Assembly (NCBI RefSeq): GCF_015555905.1
Contig: NZ_JADNLK010000003.1
Span: 62,001 to 126,000 of the forward strand
Length of the DNA: 64,000 nucleotides
Source: Clostridium sp. D43t1_170807_H7
GTDB lineage: Bacteria > Bacillota > Clostridia > Clostridiales > Clostridiaceae
Direction: 5' to 3'
Each line of letters begins with the position of its first letter. The first letter of the stretch is position 1. Made by a program: the position numbers and the translations under genes. The notes beneath the pieces are model-generated. The model did no database searches and was not told where the DNA came from. It saw nothing but the letters and a program-made list of their open reading frames with translations. Positions 38,543 to 47,720 of the stretch are shown in pieces.

Positions 38543-38954
38543 TAATCTATTGGTATTATACTGTTGATTCTACTTTTTATTACTACACCGATTAATTCTT
38601 TTAATAATCACATTAGTAAACTATAGTGGTATTAAACACTAATTCTTACAGATTATTTTTTGCTTTTGTAAACATTTTCTTATTATTTAGGTTACTCTTT
38701 AAATATAAAGTTAAATAAGTAACCTTATGCCCCTTAATTTTTTTGTAAATCCCCTGAATTTTTAATGGTAATATTTTTTTATATTTTTCTAATGATTCTA
38801 AATCTCTCCTTCTATTTTTTATTCTTTTACTAAATTATTTTTCTTTTTCACCCTTTATAAATACTGCTTTAGAATTACTTTGTGTAATTACTACTTTTAA
38901 ATCATCATTTCTACTACTACAGAATAATTTCTTGGAATTTAATGTAATTATATA
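38543..38954. other. Gene-free stretch between polysaccharide operon and its divergent regulator
   Basis: AT-rich, without ORF, riboswitch or strong hairpin that I can see. It contains the possible plus-strand promoter 38532-38560, which would give a leader of over 450 nt to the regulator gene. Long homopolymeric T and A runs are common. Operators for the regulator are to be expected here, but no clear palindrome stands out. Confidence 0.4.
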
Positions 38955-38983
38955 TAGACTTTTACATTTTTTGAATGTATAAT
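38955..38983 (+). promoter_or_regulatory. Probable proximal promoter of the LuxR-type regulator
   Basis: TAGACT (38955-38960) and TATAAT (38978-38983) lie 17 nt apart, about 40 nt before the ATG at 39024; AAAGGGGGA provides the RBS. Confidence 0.5.
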
Positions 38984-39023
38984 TTTAATATAAATTTATG
39001 TTATGTATGAAAAGGGGGATTAA

Positions 39024-39695
39024 ATGAATATTTCCATATTATGCAAGTATCCAGTGATCCATGAAGGAATTAAATCAATATTAAAAGAGAAGTATCCAAT
39101 CATCACCTCTTTTACTTCTATTGAAGATTGTTTTAAAGCATTAGATGATTCTGATAGTGATTTTATAAATGATACTGAAGATACTATTTTAATTGTTACT
39201 TTATTTAAAGAAGATTTAAGATCAATAGACAATATCTTATCTATTAAAGATAATTATTCTAAGCTTAAATTGTTAATTGTTGATTTCAATGAAAGTAAGG
39301 ACATGTTCTTTAAGGTGTCAAAACTAAATATTGATGGATATATGCTTGGAACATTTGCTCAAGAAGATATTAATTATGCTCTTCATAAAATTTCTACTGG
39401 AACTAAATTTTATGATAGAGAGTTATTATATAGATTGGTAGAAGAAGAACCTGCTGCAACTATTACTGGTAAAAGCAACTTAGGAAGTCCTCTAACTAGA
39501 AGAGAATTAGAAATTCTTTCGCAACTATCTAATGGATTAAGCAATTTTGAAATTTCTAAGAATCTTAACATAAGTGAGAATACTGTAAAAAAACATATTA
39601 GTAATATATTTATAAAGATAAATGTTAAGGATAGAACTCAAGCTATAATTTATGCTTATGAATCTGGATTAATAGCTAAACCTTTATTCTTGTAA
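39024..39695 (+). CDS. LuxR/NarL-type regulator with a degenerate receiver domain
   Basis: 223 aa. The C-terminal ~60 residues are a clear LuxR helix-turn-helix: LTRRELEILSQLSNGLSN, EISKNLNISENTVKKHISNI. The N-terminal ~120 residues have receiver-like order (ILCKYPVIHEGIKSIL; LIVDF; GTKFYDRELLYRLV), but the acidic pair near residue 7 is Cys-Lys. The position of the phospho-acceptor Asp is Thr59 (ILIVTLFKED). It therefore probably does not work by phosphorylation. Divergent from the polysaccharide operon, which is its most likely target (position-based inference). No histidine kinase gene adjoins it. Confidence 0.85.
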   Translation: MNISILCKYPVIHEGIKSILKEKYPIITSFTSIEDCFKALDDSDSDFINDTEDTILIVTLFKEDLRSIDNILSIKDNYSKLKLLIVDFNESKDMFFKVSKLNIDGYMLGTFAQEDINYALHKISTGTKFYDRELLYRLVEEEPAATITGKSNLGSPLTRRELEILSQLSNGLSNFEISKNLNISENTVKKHISNIFIKINVKDRTQAIIYAYESGLIAKPLFL

Positions 39696-39700
39696 TATTA

Positions 39701-39726
39701 AAAGCTACCTATTGGTAGCTTTTTTA
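39701..39726 (+). terminator. Terminator of the LuxR-type regulator gene
   Basis: AAAGCTACC (39701-39709) pairs with GGTAGCTTT (39714-39722) around a 4-nt loop, followed by a T run. It begins 6 nt past the stop. Confidence 0.92.
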
Positions 39727-40063
39727 ATTTTATAAAAAAAATATCTTATTTTTATTATTAAAAGGATTTTGATTCTATTTTATTTAAGTTCTACTTTTTA
39801 ATAATATACCCATCATTAAAACTATAAACTTAAACTACTATATTTAATATATAGAGATAGTCCTTTATCCTCTATGACTTGTTGACAAGTGTATTATACA
39901 TAACTTTAGTCATCTCTTGATAAATTTCTTTATCATTTTTATTGCAGTATGTCTAAATAGAAAATATCCGAAGCTATGCTTAATATTAATCTAAGTTAAT
40001 ATTAAAATACTATCTCGAACCATCATGTGCCCTTATAAAGCTTTTCTCATATATAAATAAGCA
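39727..40063. other. Gene-free stretch before the structured region
   Basis: No ORF, promoter or hairpin that I can support. AT-rich; the first half of a 720-nt gap between the regulator terminator and the prepilin gene. Confidence 0.4.
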
Positions 40064-40340
40064 TCTTTCAAAAATTAATATCTCTGTTATCTCATAAAAA
40101 TAACTCTGCATACTATGTATTTTGAAAGAAATAGATCAAAATCCTTACAGAGATAACAGTATAAATTTTAAATTCAATTTAGAATATAACAAACATATTA
40201 TATTCACATTTCATTTAAAACTTATAAACAATAATTTTATTTATCATTTGTTATCTCTATTATTGTTTTATCCTTTTTGAGGTTAATTTATTCATATTTC
40301 TTTAGAACTTTTTACAAAAATATGAGTTTTGTAATTTTTT
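40064..40340 (+). ncRNA. Candidate structured leader or small RNA upstream of the prepilin gene
   Basis: Arms alternate as A-B-A'-B': TCTTTCAAAA (40064-40073) matches TTTTGAAAGA (40120-40129), and CTGTTATCTC (40084-40093) matches GAGATAACAG (40150-40159). This order allows a pseudoknot. A second copy of the B arm, TGTTATCTCT (40249-40258), can pair with the same B' strand, so two exclusive folds exist. Further on, TTACAAAA (40312-40319) and TTTTGTAA (40327-40334) form a hairpin with a T run, a possible terminator about 100 nt before the prepilin start. It is either an attenuating leader or a separate RNA. I recognise no riboswitch consensus. Confidence 0.4.
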
Positions 40341-40445
40341 TCATCTTTTTTTGAATATCTAATTTATTTATCGTCCATAATCTGTAAAGAATTATTTCAT
40401 GAAATAATCATAATTTTATTATTTTTCAAAGGAGATGAAAGTCTA

Positions 40446-40868
40446 TTGAAATTAAAAACTAAAAATCTAAAATCTAAAAAAAAGAAAAAGGGGTTCACTT
40501 TAATTGAGCTTGTTGCTGTCCTAGCTATTATTGCAATTTTATCTGCTGCATTTGTTCCTAAAGTGGGTAATTATATTACGGAAGCTAAAAAGGTTGCTGT
40601 TTTAAATGAAGCTAAGACTATTGTTACTGCTTATGAATCAGTAAGACATAGATCAAATTTTGATGAAGATGATACTGGTATAGAATTTGAAGGTGATAAT
40701 TTACCAATTGAAGAAGGAACATTAAAAAGGCTAGGAAATGCAACAGTATCAGAATGTAGATTGCTACTTGATACTGAAACAAATGGCTTTAAAATAAATG
40801 ATAATAGTATTTCTATATTTAAAAATATTGATAATTCTGATCTTGGTACTATACAATTACCTAACTAA
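40446..40868 (+). CDS. Type IV prepilin-like protein
   Basis: 140 aa from a TTG start at 40446, with AAGGAG upstream; the ATG inside that RBS region leads to an immediate stop. A very basic leader (KLKTKNLKSKKKKK) ends in the prepilin peptidase site G-FTLIELVAVLAI with Glu at +5, followed by the pilin helix (~17-37) and a small acidic globular domain. After cleavage it would be a type IV pilin or pseudopilin subunit. No pilus assembly, peptidase or ATPase gene lies nearby, so it is an orphan served from elsewhere. Confidence 0.88.
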   Translation: MKLKTKNLKSKKKKKGFTLIELVAVLAIIAILSAAFVPKVGNYITEAKKVAVLNEAKTIVTAYESVRHRSNFDEDDTGIEFEGDNLPIEEGTLKRLGNATVSECRLLLDTETNGFKINDNSISIFKNIDNSDLGTIQLPN

Positions 40869-40980
40869 ATTTTTAATATTACTTTAATAGACATTATATT
40901 GATTAAAACAAACTATATAGAAATTATTTATATAATATTTAAAAATTAAATTAATAATATTTACATTAATTTATATAATA

Positions 40981-41028
40981 AAAGCTGTGTAAGGCTTATA
41001 TAATATATTATATTCCTTTACACAGCTT
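40981..41028. terminator. Bidirectional terminator between prepilin and aminopeptidase genes
   Basis: AAGCTGTGTAA (40982-40992) pairs with TTTACACAGCTT (41017-41028), with GG/CC pairing further in. It lies between convergent genes. Confidence 0.8.
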
Positions 41029-41056
41029 ATTCTAAAAGTCATAATTAATTTTAAAA

Positions 41057-42352
41057 TTATAAACTAAAGAACTCAGTAAATGCTTTAACAGTATAATAAT
41101 TATCCTTAACACTTGCTAATTCTCTTATAGAGTGCATTCCAAGAACAGGAGCTCCCATATCGATAACTGGAATAGTTAAATTTGCAGCTGTTACAGGACC
41201 TATTGTAGTTCCACCTCTAACATCAGATCTGTTAACAAACTTTTGGAATGGTACACCTGCAGCTTCACATACACCTGCAAATACAGCACCATTAAAGCTA
41301 TCAGTACTATAACTTCCAGAAGCAGCAATCTTTAATACAGGTCCACCTTCAAGTACAGGTCTGTTAGTTGGATCATGTTTATCACCTAAGTTTGGATGAA
41401 CAGCATGAGCTAAGTCAGCAGAAATCATTATAGAATTAGCTAATGTTCTATAATATCCTTCTCTATCCTTACCTAATCCTAAAGCTATTCTTTCTAATAT
41501 ATTATTTAGTAATGTAGAATTAGCTCCTTCAGCAGTTAAGCTACCAATTTCTTCATTATCTATGCAAATCATAACCTTAGTTGCTGCATTTTCTCTACTA
41601 TCAACTAAAGCTTTAATTCCTGCATAAACCATCCATAAATCATCGAATCTACCTGAAGAAATAAGTTCTTCATTCATTCCTATTAGCATACCTTTTTCAT
41701 ATTCATATAAACCTAATTCAAAGTTTAATATGTCTTCTTTATTAACTTGAAGTTCTTCTGCTAATATATTCATTAAGTAGTCTTCTTTTTCTAATTTATC
41801 ATTTATAAGCCCTAATAAAGGAAGTGTATCTACTTGTCTATTTATTTTAAATCCTTCATTAACCTCTCTATTCATATGAATGGCTAAGCTTGGAATTATT
41901 AATAATGGCTTATTTATATTAACTAATCTTGTTTCTGGTTTTAATGGAGATGCACCTTTTAATGATACCTTACCAGCTATTGATAATGGTCTATCAAACC
42001 ATGTGTGAAGTATTGGCCCACCATAAACCTCTGTATTTAGTTTAACGTATTTTCCTTCTGAAATCATTTGAGGATTTGGCTTAATTCTGAATCCTGGCAC
42101 ATCAGTGTGGGCTCCTATAAGTCTTAATCCTGCTTCTTCTATATCTCCAGTACCAACTTCAAAAGCAATTAATGCTGAATCATTTTTTATAACATAATAT
42201 TTGCCTTTTGCTTGTAAATCCCATTTATCAGTTTCCTTTATTTCAATAAATCCATTTTCATCTAATATTTTTTGTGTTGCTTTTACTCCATGACAAGCAC
42301 TTGGACTGTCATATAAAAAGTCTACTAATTCTAATGCTAACTTCTTTTCCAT
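41057..42352 (-). CDS. apeB: M18-family aminopeptidase
   Basis: 431 aa from the second ATG (42352), which is 9 nt from AAGGAG; the ATG two codons earlier is only 3 nt from it. Family motifs: SPSACHGVKATQKIL, LIGAHTDVPGFRIKPNP (metal His and Asp), CIDNEEIGSLTAEGA (catalytic Glu pair), MISADLAHAVHPN and GVPFQKFVNRSDVRGGTTIGP. It forms large oligomeric shells in the cytoplasm and removes N-terminal residues from peptides, often acidic ones. Usual length for the family. Single gene with its own terminator. Confidence 0.93.
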   Translation of the reverse strand: MEKKLALELVDFLYDSPSACHGVKATQKILDENGFIEIKETDKWDLQAKGKYYVIKNDSALIAFEVGTGDIEEAGLRLIGAHTDVPGFRIKPNPQMISEGKYVKLNTEVYGGPILHTWFDRPLSIAGKVSLKGASPLKPETRLVNINKPLLIIPSLAIHMNREVNEGFKINRQVDTLPLLGLINDKLEKEDYLMNILAEELQVNKEDILNFELGLYEYEKGMLIGMNEELISSGRFDDLWMVYAGIKALVDSRENAATKVMICIDNEEIGSLTAEGANSTLLNNILERIALGLGKDREGYYRTLANSIMISADLAHAVHPNLGDKHDPTNRPVLEGGPVLKIAASGSYSTDSFNGAVFAGVCEAAGVPFQKFVNRSDVRGGTTIGPVTAANLTIPVIDMGAPVLGMHSIRELASVKDNYYTVKAFTEFFSL

Positions 42353-42606
42353 AGTCATTTACTCCTTTATATTTCGTATATTTCTAATATACTTCATTTA
42401 CTATTTTTTCACAACTGATTATTTTTTACCACAACTACATATAAGACATGGCTACATTATTAGGTTTAGCCTTATTTAGTATGTCCTTTAAATAATATAT
42501 AATTGACTTTTATATTGGATTAAATTAGCATATTATAATAAGCGTAATTATTTTAAAAAAATAACATACTATTAATATAATTACAAATAAAAATGGGAGG
42601 ATTTTT

Positions 42607-43782
42607 ATGTTTTCAAATTTTTTAGTTAAAAGATTTGTTAAGAATTATGATAATATATCAGACATAAAAGTAAGAGGTGCTTATGCTAATCTTGCTGGAA
42701 TCATTGGAATAATTGTTAACTTAATATTATTTATAATAAAGCTATCTGTTGGTTTATTATCTAACTCTGTTTCAATTTTAGCAGATGCATTTAATAACTT
42801 ATCTGACGCTACCTCTTCAATTATAACTATAATTGGTTTTAAGATGGCAAATAAACCAGCTGATGCAGAACATCCTTTTGGACATGGTCGTATTGAATAT
42901 ATAACTGCCATGATTGTTTCTTTCATGGTTATGCTTGTTGGTCTTCAATTTGTTAAAACATCTTTTCAAAAGATTATTAATCCTACCCCAGTAACTTTTG
43001 AATTATGGCCATTTATTTTATTACTTATTTCTATTGGATTTAAGTTTTGGCTATCTAAATTTAATAAGTCTATTGGAAATAAGATTAATTCATCTACTTT
43101 AAAGGCTACTGCAACTGATGCTATGGGTGATGTTTTTACTTCTACTACTGTTGTTATTTCTTTTTTAATATGTAAATTCACTACTTTACCTATTGATGGT
43201 TATATTGGTATTGTTGTAGCTTTAGCTATTGTTTATTCTGGTTTCTCTCTTATTAAAGAAACTTTAAGTCCATTACTTGGAGAACCACCAGATCCCGTTT
43301 TAGTTAGTGATATTACTGATATGGTTATGTCTTATGATAATATAACTGGAATTCATGATTTAATTGTTCATAATTATGGTCCAGGTAGAATTATGGCTTC
43401 TATTCATGCTGAAATTCCTAGTAATATTGATATTATGGAAATACATCATATTATTGATACTGCTGAAAGAGAAATTTCTAAAAAGTTAAATATCTATTTA
43501 GTTATTCATATGGATCCTATTTGTGTTGATACAGATGAAATAGTTGAAGCCAGAAATATGGTCCAAGATATACTTAGCAAATATGAAGAAGTTAAGTCTT
43601 TCCATGATTTCAGAGTTGTTGGAGATGATGATAAGAAAAATTTGATTTTTGATATAGAAGTTTGCCCTAAATGCTTAGCTAGTGAAAGTAGTTCATCTCA
43701 ATTATTATCTAATATAGAGAAAGATATTAAGGAAAAATCTCCTGAATATAGATGTGTTATTACTGTTGATTTAGCCTTATAA
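42607..43782 (+). CDS. Cation diffusion facilitator family transporter
   Basis: 391 aa. Six membrane segments in the first ~220 residues. Metal-site motif SILADAFNNLSDATSS on helix 2 (Asp/Asn/Asp) and the partner on helix 5 (TATDAMGDVF), with HPFGHGRIEY between them. The C-terminal ~170 residues are cytoplasmic and include the CDF dimer domain. Exports divalent metal (Zn, Mn, Fe or Co) in exchange for protons; the DD-type helix 5 motif leans to Mn or Fe but does not settle it. RBS GGGAGG. Confidence 0.92.
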   Translation: MFSNFLVKRFVKNYDNISDIKVRGAYANLAGIIGIIVNLILFIIKLSVGLLSNSVSILADAFNNLSDATSSIITIIGFKMANKPADAEHPFGHGRIEYITAMIVSFMVMLVGLQFVKTSFQKIINPTPVTFELWPFILLLISIGFKFWLSKFNKSIGNKINSSTLKATATDAMGDVFTSTTVVISFLICKFTTLPIDGYIGIVVALAIVYSGFSLIKETLSPLLGEPPDPVLVSDITDMVMSYDNITGIHDLIVHNYGPGRIMASIHAEIPSNIDIMEIHHIIDTAEREISKKLNIYLVIHMDPICVDTDEIVEARNMVQDILSKYEEVKSFHDFRVVGDDDKKNLIFDIEVCPKCLASESSSSQLLSNIEKDIKEKSPEYRCVITVDLAL

Positions 43783-44098
43783 AAATAGGTGTAATTTATA
43801 TATATTTGATAAATTTTGTAAATTTCTCCAATGGTTTATTGGGGAAATTTACGTTATAATTATTACATAACTTCCATAAAAATATAAATATTTTTATACC
43901 AAACAATCTAATCAAATTTCACACTTTTTTGGAATCGTTTCTATTTTTTACTTTGAACTCCCTTTTAATCTAAAGTAAAACAATAGAAACGATAGTTAAT
44001 GATTGATGTACAAATTAAATAGAATATAACTTTCTATAGTATATCAATCATTAACTGAAATTTACGAATTTATATCCTCTATAAATAGGGGTAATTTA
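43783..44098. repeat. Hairpin-rich block bordered by a near-direct repeat
   Basis: AAATAGGTGTAATTTA (43783-43798) recurs as AAATAGGGGTAATTTA (44083-44098). Between them lie the hairpin at 43818-43852 and two very long ones. ATCGTTTCTATT and the following arm (43934-43954) pair with 43972-43993. AGTTAATGATTGAT (43994-44007) pairs perfectly with ATCAATCATTAACT (44043-44056). No ORF. It could be a MITE-like insertion or a structured RNA. The remainder to 44205 shows nothing more. Confidence 0.5.
43818..43852 (+). terminator. Long hairpin after the cation transporter gene
   Basis: GTAAATTTCTCCAAT (43818-43832) pairs with ATTGGGGAAATTTAC (43838-43852): 15 bp with one wobble and a 5-nt loop. There is no T run after it, so it may be a weak terminator or a processing site. 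Confidence 0.55.
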
Positions 44099-44205
44099 AT
44101 TGGCTCACTCTTCTAAACACTTAATATAAATAATATAATTAATCTAATTTACGCTCTTTATAAGAAGTAAATTTAGAGTATTTACATTTTTCAAAATGTC
44201 TATTT

Positions 44206-44249
44206 AAAATAAATGACGAGACTTATATTTAAGCCTCGTCGTTTATTTT
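44206..44249 (-). terminator. Terminator of the Sel1-repeat gene
   Basis: AAAATAAATGACGAG (44206-44220) pairs with CTCGTCGTTTATTTT (44235-44249) around a 14-nt loop; the stem overlaps the gene's stop codon. Confidence 0.88.
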
Positions 44250-46848
44250 ATTGAAGTCTCTCATCTTCTTTAACAACGTTATAATATATTGCCTCCTCCT
44301 GTAACTCATAATAAATTCTCTTGTCCTGAGGTTTTCTATTATCATACCACTGAATTAAATCATTGATCACTTCATAAAATCCACTATTTATCATCTTACT
44401 AAGCTTTTTAATAATTATTAATTCCTCAACAGTAACTATACTACTACTTTGAACCTCTTTTAATTTATCCTTTAGGAATATATATTTACATTTATTTATT
44501 CCTAAACTCTTTCCTTCCATGGCAACTTCAAATGCTTCTTTATACTTATTATTTTTACTTAAGCCACTATTATATAAATAAATAGCAAGCTGTCCATAGC
44601 ACTCTAAATTTCCAAGTTCTATTCCTTCCCTATATAAATTTATAATTTCATCTCTATCAATATCTATTAATACTTTTTCACCTAAATATCCTCTAATATA
44701 TTTGGCTGTTCCTACATCTATTTCTTCAATTTCATCAAGTAATTCATAGCCTTTGTCCCTATTTTCTTCAATTCCTATTCCTTTAAAGCAATAATATACT
44801 AGCTTTTCTTTTCCCTTTAATGCATCTAAATCAATAAGTTTAAATACATAGTAAATAGCTTTTATATCACTTTTCCTACCGCCAATTCCACTTTCGTATA
44901 TCTCTATTAATTTTTCTATTGATTCTATATCATCTTCTTTTGCTGCTTTTTCATACCATTTAATTGCTAAATCTATATTTCTGCTTAAGAAAATACCTGC
45001 CTTGTACCAATCCCCTAGCTTATTCATAGCTTTAACATATTTAGTTTCAGCTGCTAAGGTATAATAGTAATAGGCCTTTTCATAACTTTGCTCTATTCCA
45101 ATTCCCTTTTCATATATATATCCATACTTAAAGATTGATTCTTTAAGTTCATTTTCTACACCAAATTTTATATAAATTACAAGCTCATTTTTATTAACAT
45201 CTTTGCCTTCCTTTAATTCATTAATCATTATACAGGCCAAATAATCTGCTGCATAAGGTGAACCTAATTCATATGCTTCTTTTAATAAGGCCTTAACAAT
45301 ATCACTTGTTTTATCACCAAATTTATTTAATCTATAATATGCAACTGCTAGAACATACATGGCATGTGGTTCTTTTTTAGCTACTGCTATCTCCATATAT
45401 TCCACTGCCTTTTCAAGATTCTTCTCAATACCTTCACCATTGTAATACATTATACCTAATCTTTGAGTACACTTTAAATTTCCTTCTTGATGACCTTGTT
45501 CATATATTGAAATTGCTTGATTAATTAAACCTTCATCTTCATATACCTTTCCAAGCTTGAAGTATATACTTCTATCCCCAAATTCTATTGCCTTATTATA
45601 TAATTCTAATGCAGTATAAACATCTTTCTTTACATTAAGTCCCTTTAAATACATTTCCGCAAGGGATTCTATACAATTTGTATCTAAGGCTAAATATCCT
45701 TTACTTAAATAATAAAATGCTTTCTTATAATTAACCTCTAGGCATATTCCCTCTAAATATGATCTTCCAACTACATAATAAGCATCTTCATAATCATTTT
45801 CTGCTGCTCTTTCAAGCCAATAATATGCACTTACTAAGTTTTCATCACAGCCTTCTCCATTTTTATACATTAGTGATAAGGCATATTGTGAGGCTGGTAA
45901 ATTATTTTCTGCTGCTTTCTTATGCCATTTAAATGCTTTTTCTTCATCTTTATCTACACCTAATCCATTATAATACGCACGTCCCAATTGATAGTATGCA
46001 CCTACATAATCATTTTCTGCACTCTTTTGAAACCATATAAATGCTTTATTATAATCCTTAATAACTCCATTTCCTTCAGAATATAAAACACCTAAAGAGT
46101 ATTGAGCAAATGCATTCCCCTTTATTGCAGCTTTGTAATACCATTGATATGCAATTTCATAGTTTTTATTTACTGCTATACCTTTATCGTAAAATAATCC
46201 AAGGTAAGTTTCAGCATATTCATCCTTATATTTTGCTGCATCTAAGAAATATTTATAAGCCTTTTTGCTATCCTTCTTAACGCCTCTACCAAAGTAATAA
46301 TTTTCACCTTTCTCAAGAAGCTGACGTGTAACCTCTTCTTTTTCTTCTAATTCTCCTACTTTATTCTCAAGGACTTTTGATGCCTTTTTTTCTGGAATGC
46401 TTTTACTGGTCGGCAAATATTTCGTAAAAATTTCTTTCTCTGAATCTATTAAATTATCTACTATTAAAGAATAATTCTCCTCACCATAATTAACAACAAA
46501 CCATGCTAAAATTTCATATAATATTTTCATTTCCGAGATCTTATCCTCGGCAGTTATAATATCAGAATGATTTACTTTAACTTTGTTACTCCAAAGTATA
46601 ATCATATCCAATATCTCACTTGGTATTATATTTATCTCCTTCAACATCTCTAATCTTTTATTCCACTGAATTTTTTCATCATATAATATACTATTTTTCT
46701 TATATATATAATAAATAATATCACCAATTAAAGCATTAATATTTTTCTCTATATCATCATGAGTTGTCTTTTTCCTCAATTCTTCTATATCTTCATATAT
46801 ATCTCTAAATTCTAGCTTTAAAAAATCATAACTGAAGATCCTATTCAT
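44248..46848 (-). CDS. Large Sel1-like repeat protein
   Basis: 866 aa, no signal peptide or membrane segment. The N-terminal ~170 residues are charged and helical. From about 175 to 800 run more than a dozen Sel1-type repeats of ~36 residues with the consensus A-x-x-x-LG-x-x-Y-x-x-G-x-GV-x-x-D-x-x-KA-x-x-W-x-x-KAA (for example YLGLFYDKGIAVNKNYEIAY and LGVLYSEGNGVIKDYNKAF). Such solenoids act as scaffolds for other proteins. Neighbours are unrelated and give no hint of the partner. RBS GGAGG. Confidence 0.9.
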   Translation of the reverse strand: MNRIFSYDFLKLEFRDIYEDIEELRKKTTHDDIEKNINALIGDIIYYIYKKNSILYDEKIQWNKRLEMLKEINIIPSEILDMIILWSNKVKVNHSDIITAEDKISEMKILYEILAWFVVNYGEENYSLIVDNLIDSEKEIFTKYLPTSKSIPEKKASKVLENKVGELEEKEEVTRQLLEKGENYYFGRGVKKDSKKAYKYFLDAAKYKDEYAETYLGLFYDKGIAVNKNYEIAYQWYYKAAIKGNAFAQYSLGVLYSEGNGVIKDYNKAFIWFQKSAENDYVGAYYQLGRAYYNGLGVDKDEEKAFKWHKKAAENNLPASQYALSLMYKNGEGCDENLVSAYYWLERAAENDYEDAYYVVGRSYLEGICLEVNYKKAFYYLSKGYLALDTNCIESLAEMYLKGLNVKKDVYTALELYNKAIEFGDRSIYFKLGKVYEDEGLINQAISIYEQGHQEGNLKCTQRLGIMYYNGEGIEKNLEKAVEYMEIAVAKKEPHAMYVLAVAYYRLNKFGDKTSDIVKALLKEAYELGSPYAADYLACIMINELKEGKDVNKNELVIYIKFGVENELKESIFKYGYIYEKGIGIEQSYEKAYYYYTLAAETKYVKAMNKLGDWYKAGIFLSRNIDLAIKWYEKAAKEDDIESIEKLIEIYESGIGGRKSDIKAIYYVFKLIDLDALKGKEKLVYYCFKGIGIEENRDKGYELLDEIEEIDVGTAKYIRGYLGEKVLIDIDRDEIINLYREGIELGNLECYGQLAIYLYNSGLSKNNKYKEAFEVAMEGKSLGINKCKYIFLKDKLKEVQSSSIVTVEELIIIKKLSKMINSGFYEVINDLIQWYDNRKPQDKRIYYELQEEAIYYNVVKEDERLQ

Positions 46849-46938
46849 ATATCCTCCAATGCTATTGCTTCTACTATTAGTTTATTATATTGATAATCCC
46901 TTTATTACGCATCAGATATAATAAAGAATCCAAATATT

Positions 46939-46991
46939 GTAACGACCTCCGGGGTCAATCCATTATTTGGATTGACCCCGGAGGTCGTTAC
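46939..46991 (-). terminator. 24-bp perfect GC-rich hairpin after the ABC importer operon
   Basis: The arm 46939-46962 (GTAACGACCTCCGGGGTCAA and onward) pairs without mismatch with 46968-46991 around TTATT. It is 7 nt past the ATPase gene's stop. It shares the core CCTCCGGGGT-AATCCA with the hairpins at 54714-54766 and 57994-58031. Confidence 0.8.
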
Positions 46992-46997
46992 ATATTT

Positions 46998-47720
46998 TTA
47001 CAATACTTTTGATAAAAAATCTATTGTTCTCGGATTCTTTGGATTTGAGAATATTTCTTCTGGAGTTCCTTGTTCTACAATATTTCCATTATCCATGAAT
47101 AAAATTCTATCTCCAACTTCTCTTGCAAATCCCATTTCATGAGTAACAACTACCATTGTCATTCCTTCTTTTGCAAGATCTTTCATAACACTTAAAACTT
47201 CTCCAACCATTTCTGGATCTAATGCAGAGGTTGGTTCATCAAATAGCATAACATCAGGCTCCATAGCTAATGCTCTTGCTATTGCTATTCTTTGCTTTTG
47301 TCCACCTGAAAGTGATGATGGATATGCCTTTGCCTTATTAGTTAAACCAACTCTATCTAATAATTCCATTGCCTTCTTTTCCGCTTCTTGCTTACTAAGC
47401 CCTTTCACTTTAATAGGAGCTATTGTTAAGTTCTGTAATACAGTCTTATGTGGGAAAAGGTTAAATTGTTGGAATACCATTCCCATCTTTTCTCTAATTT
47501 TATTTATATCTACTTTTTTATCTGTAATATCATTACCTTCAAATACTATTTTACCTGAAGTTGGCTCTTCTAATAGGTTTAAACATCTTAAAAATGTACT
47601 TTTACCAGAACCTGATGGGCCTATTACAACTACAACTTCACCTTTTTCTATATGTTCATCTATTCCTTTTAAAACATCATTTTTTCCAAAACTTTTATGA
47701 AGATTACTAACGTGAATCAC
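46998..47720 (-). CDS. Polar amino acid ABC transporter, ATP-binding protein (GlnQ type)
   Basis: 240 aa from a GTG start with AAAGGAG upstream; overlaps the permease gene by 14 nt. Walker [11 protein letters not shown]-loop [12 protein letters not shown], signature [15 protein letters not shown], Walker [13 protein letters not shown] and the switch His in VVVTHEMGF, all canonical. It powers the importer formed with the permease at 47707 and the binding protein at 48664. Confidence 0.95.
   Translation of the reverse strand: MIHVSNLHKSFGKNDVLKGIDEHIEKGEVVVVIGPSGSGKSTFLRCLNLLEEPTSGKIVFEGNDITDKKVDINKIREKMGMVFQQFNLFPHKTVLQNLTIAPIKVKGLSKQEAEKKAMELLDRVGLTNKAKAYPSSLSGGQKQRIAIARALAMEPDVMLFDEPTSALDPEMVGEVLSVMKDLAKEGMTMVVVTHEMGFAREVGDRILFMDNGNIVEQGTPEEIFSNPKNPRTIDFLSKVL

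Noticed and set aside
40064-40340. c-di-GMP riboswitch before the prepilin gene
   Set aside because: The context fits, but the GEMM core words are absent; kept only as an unassigned structured region.
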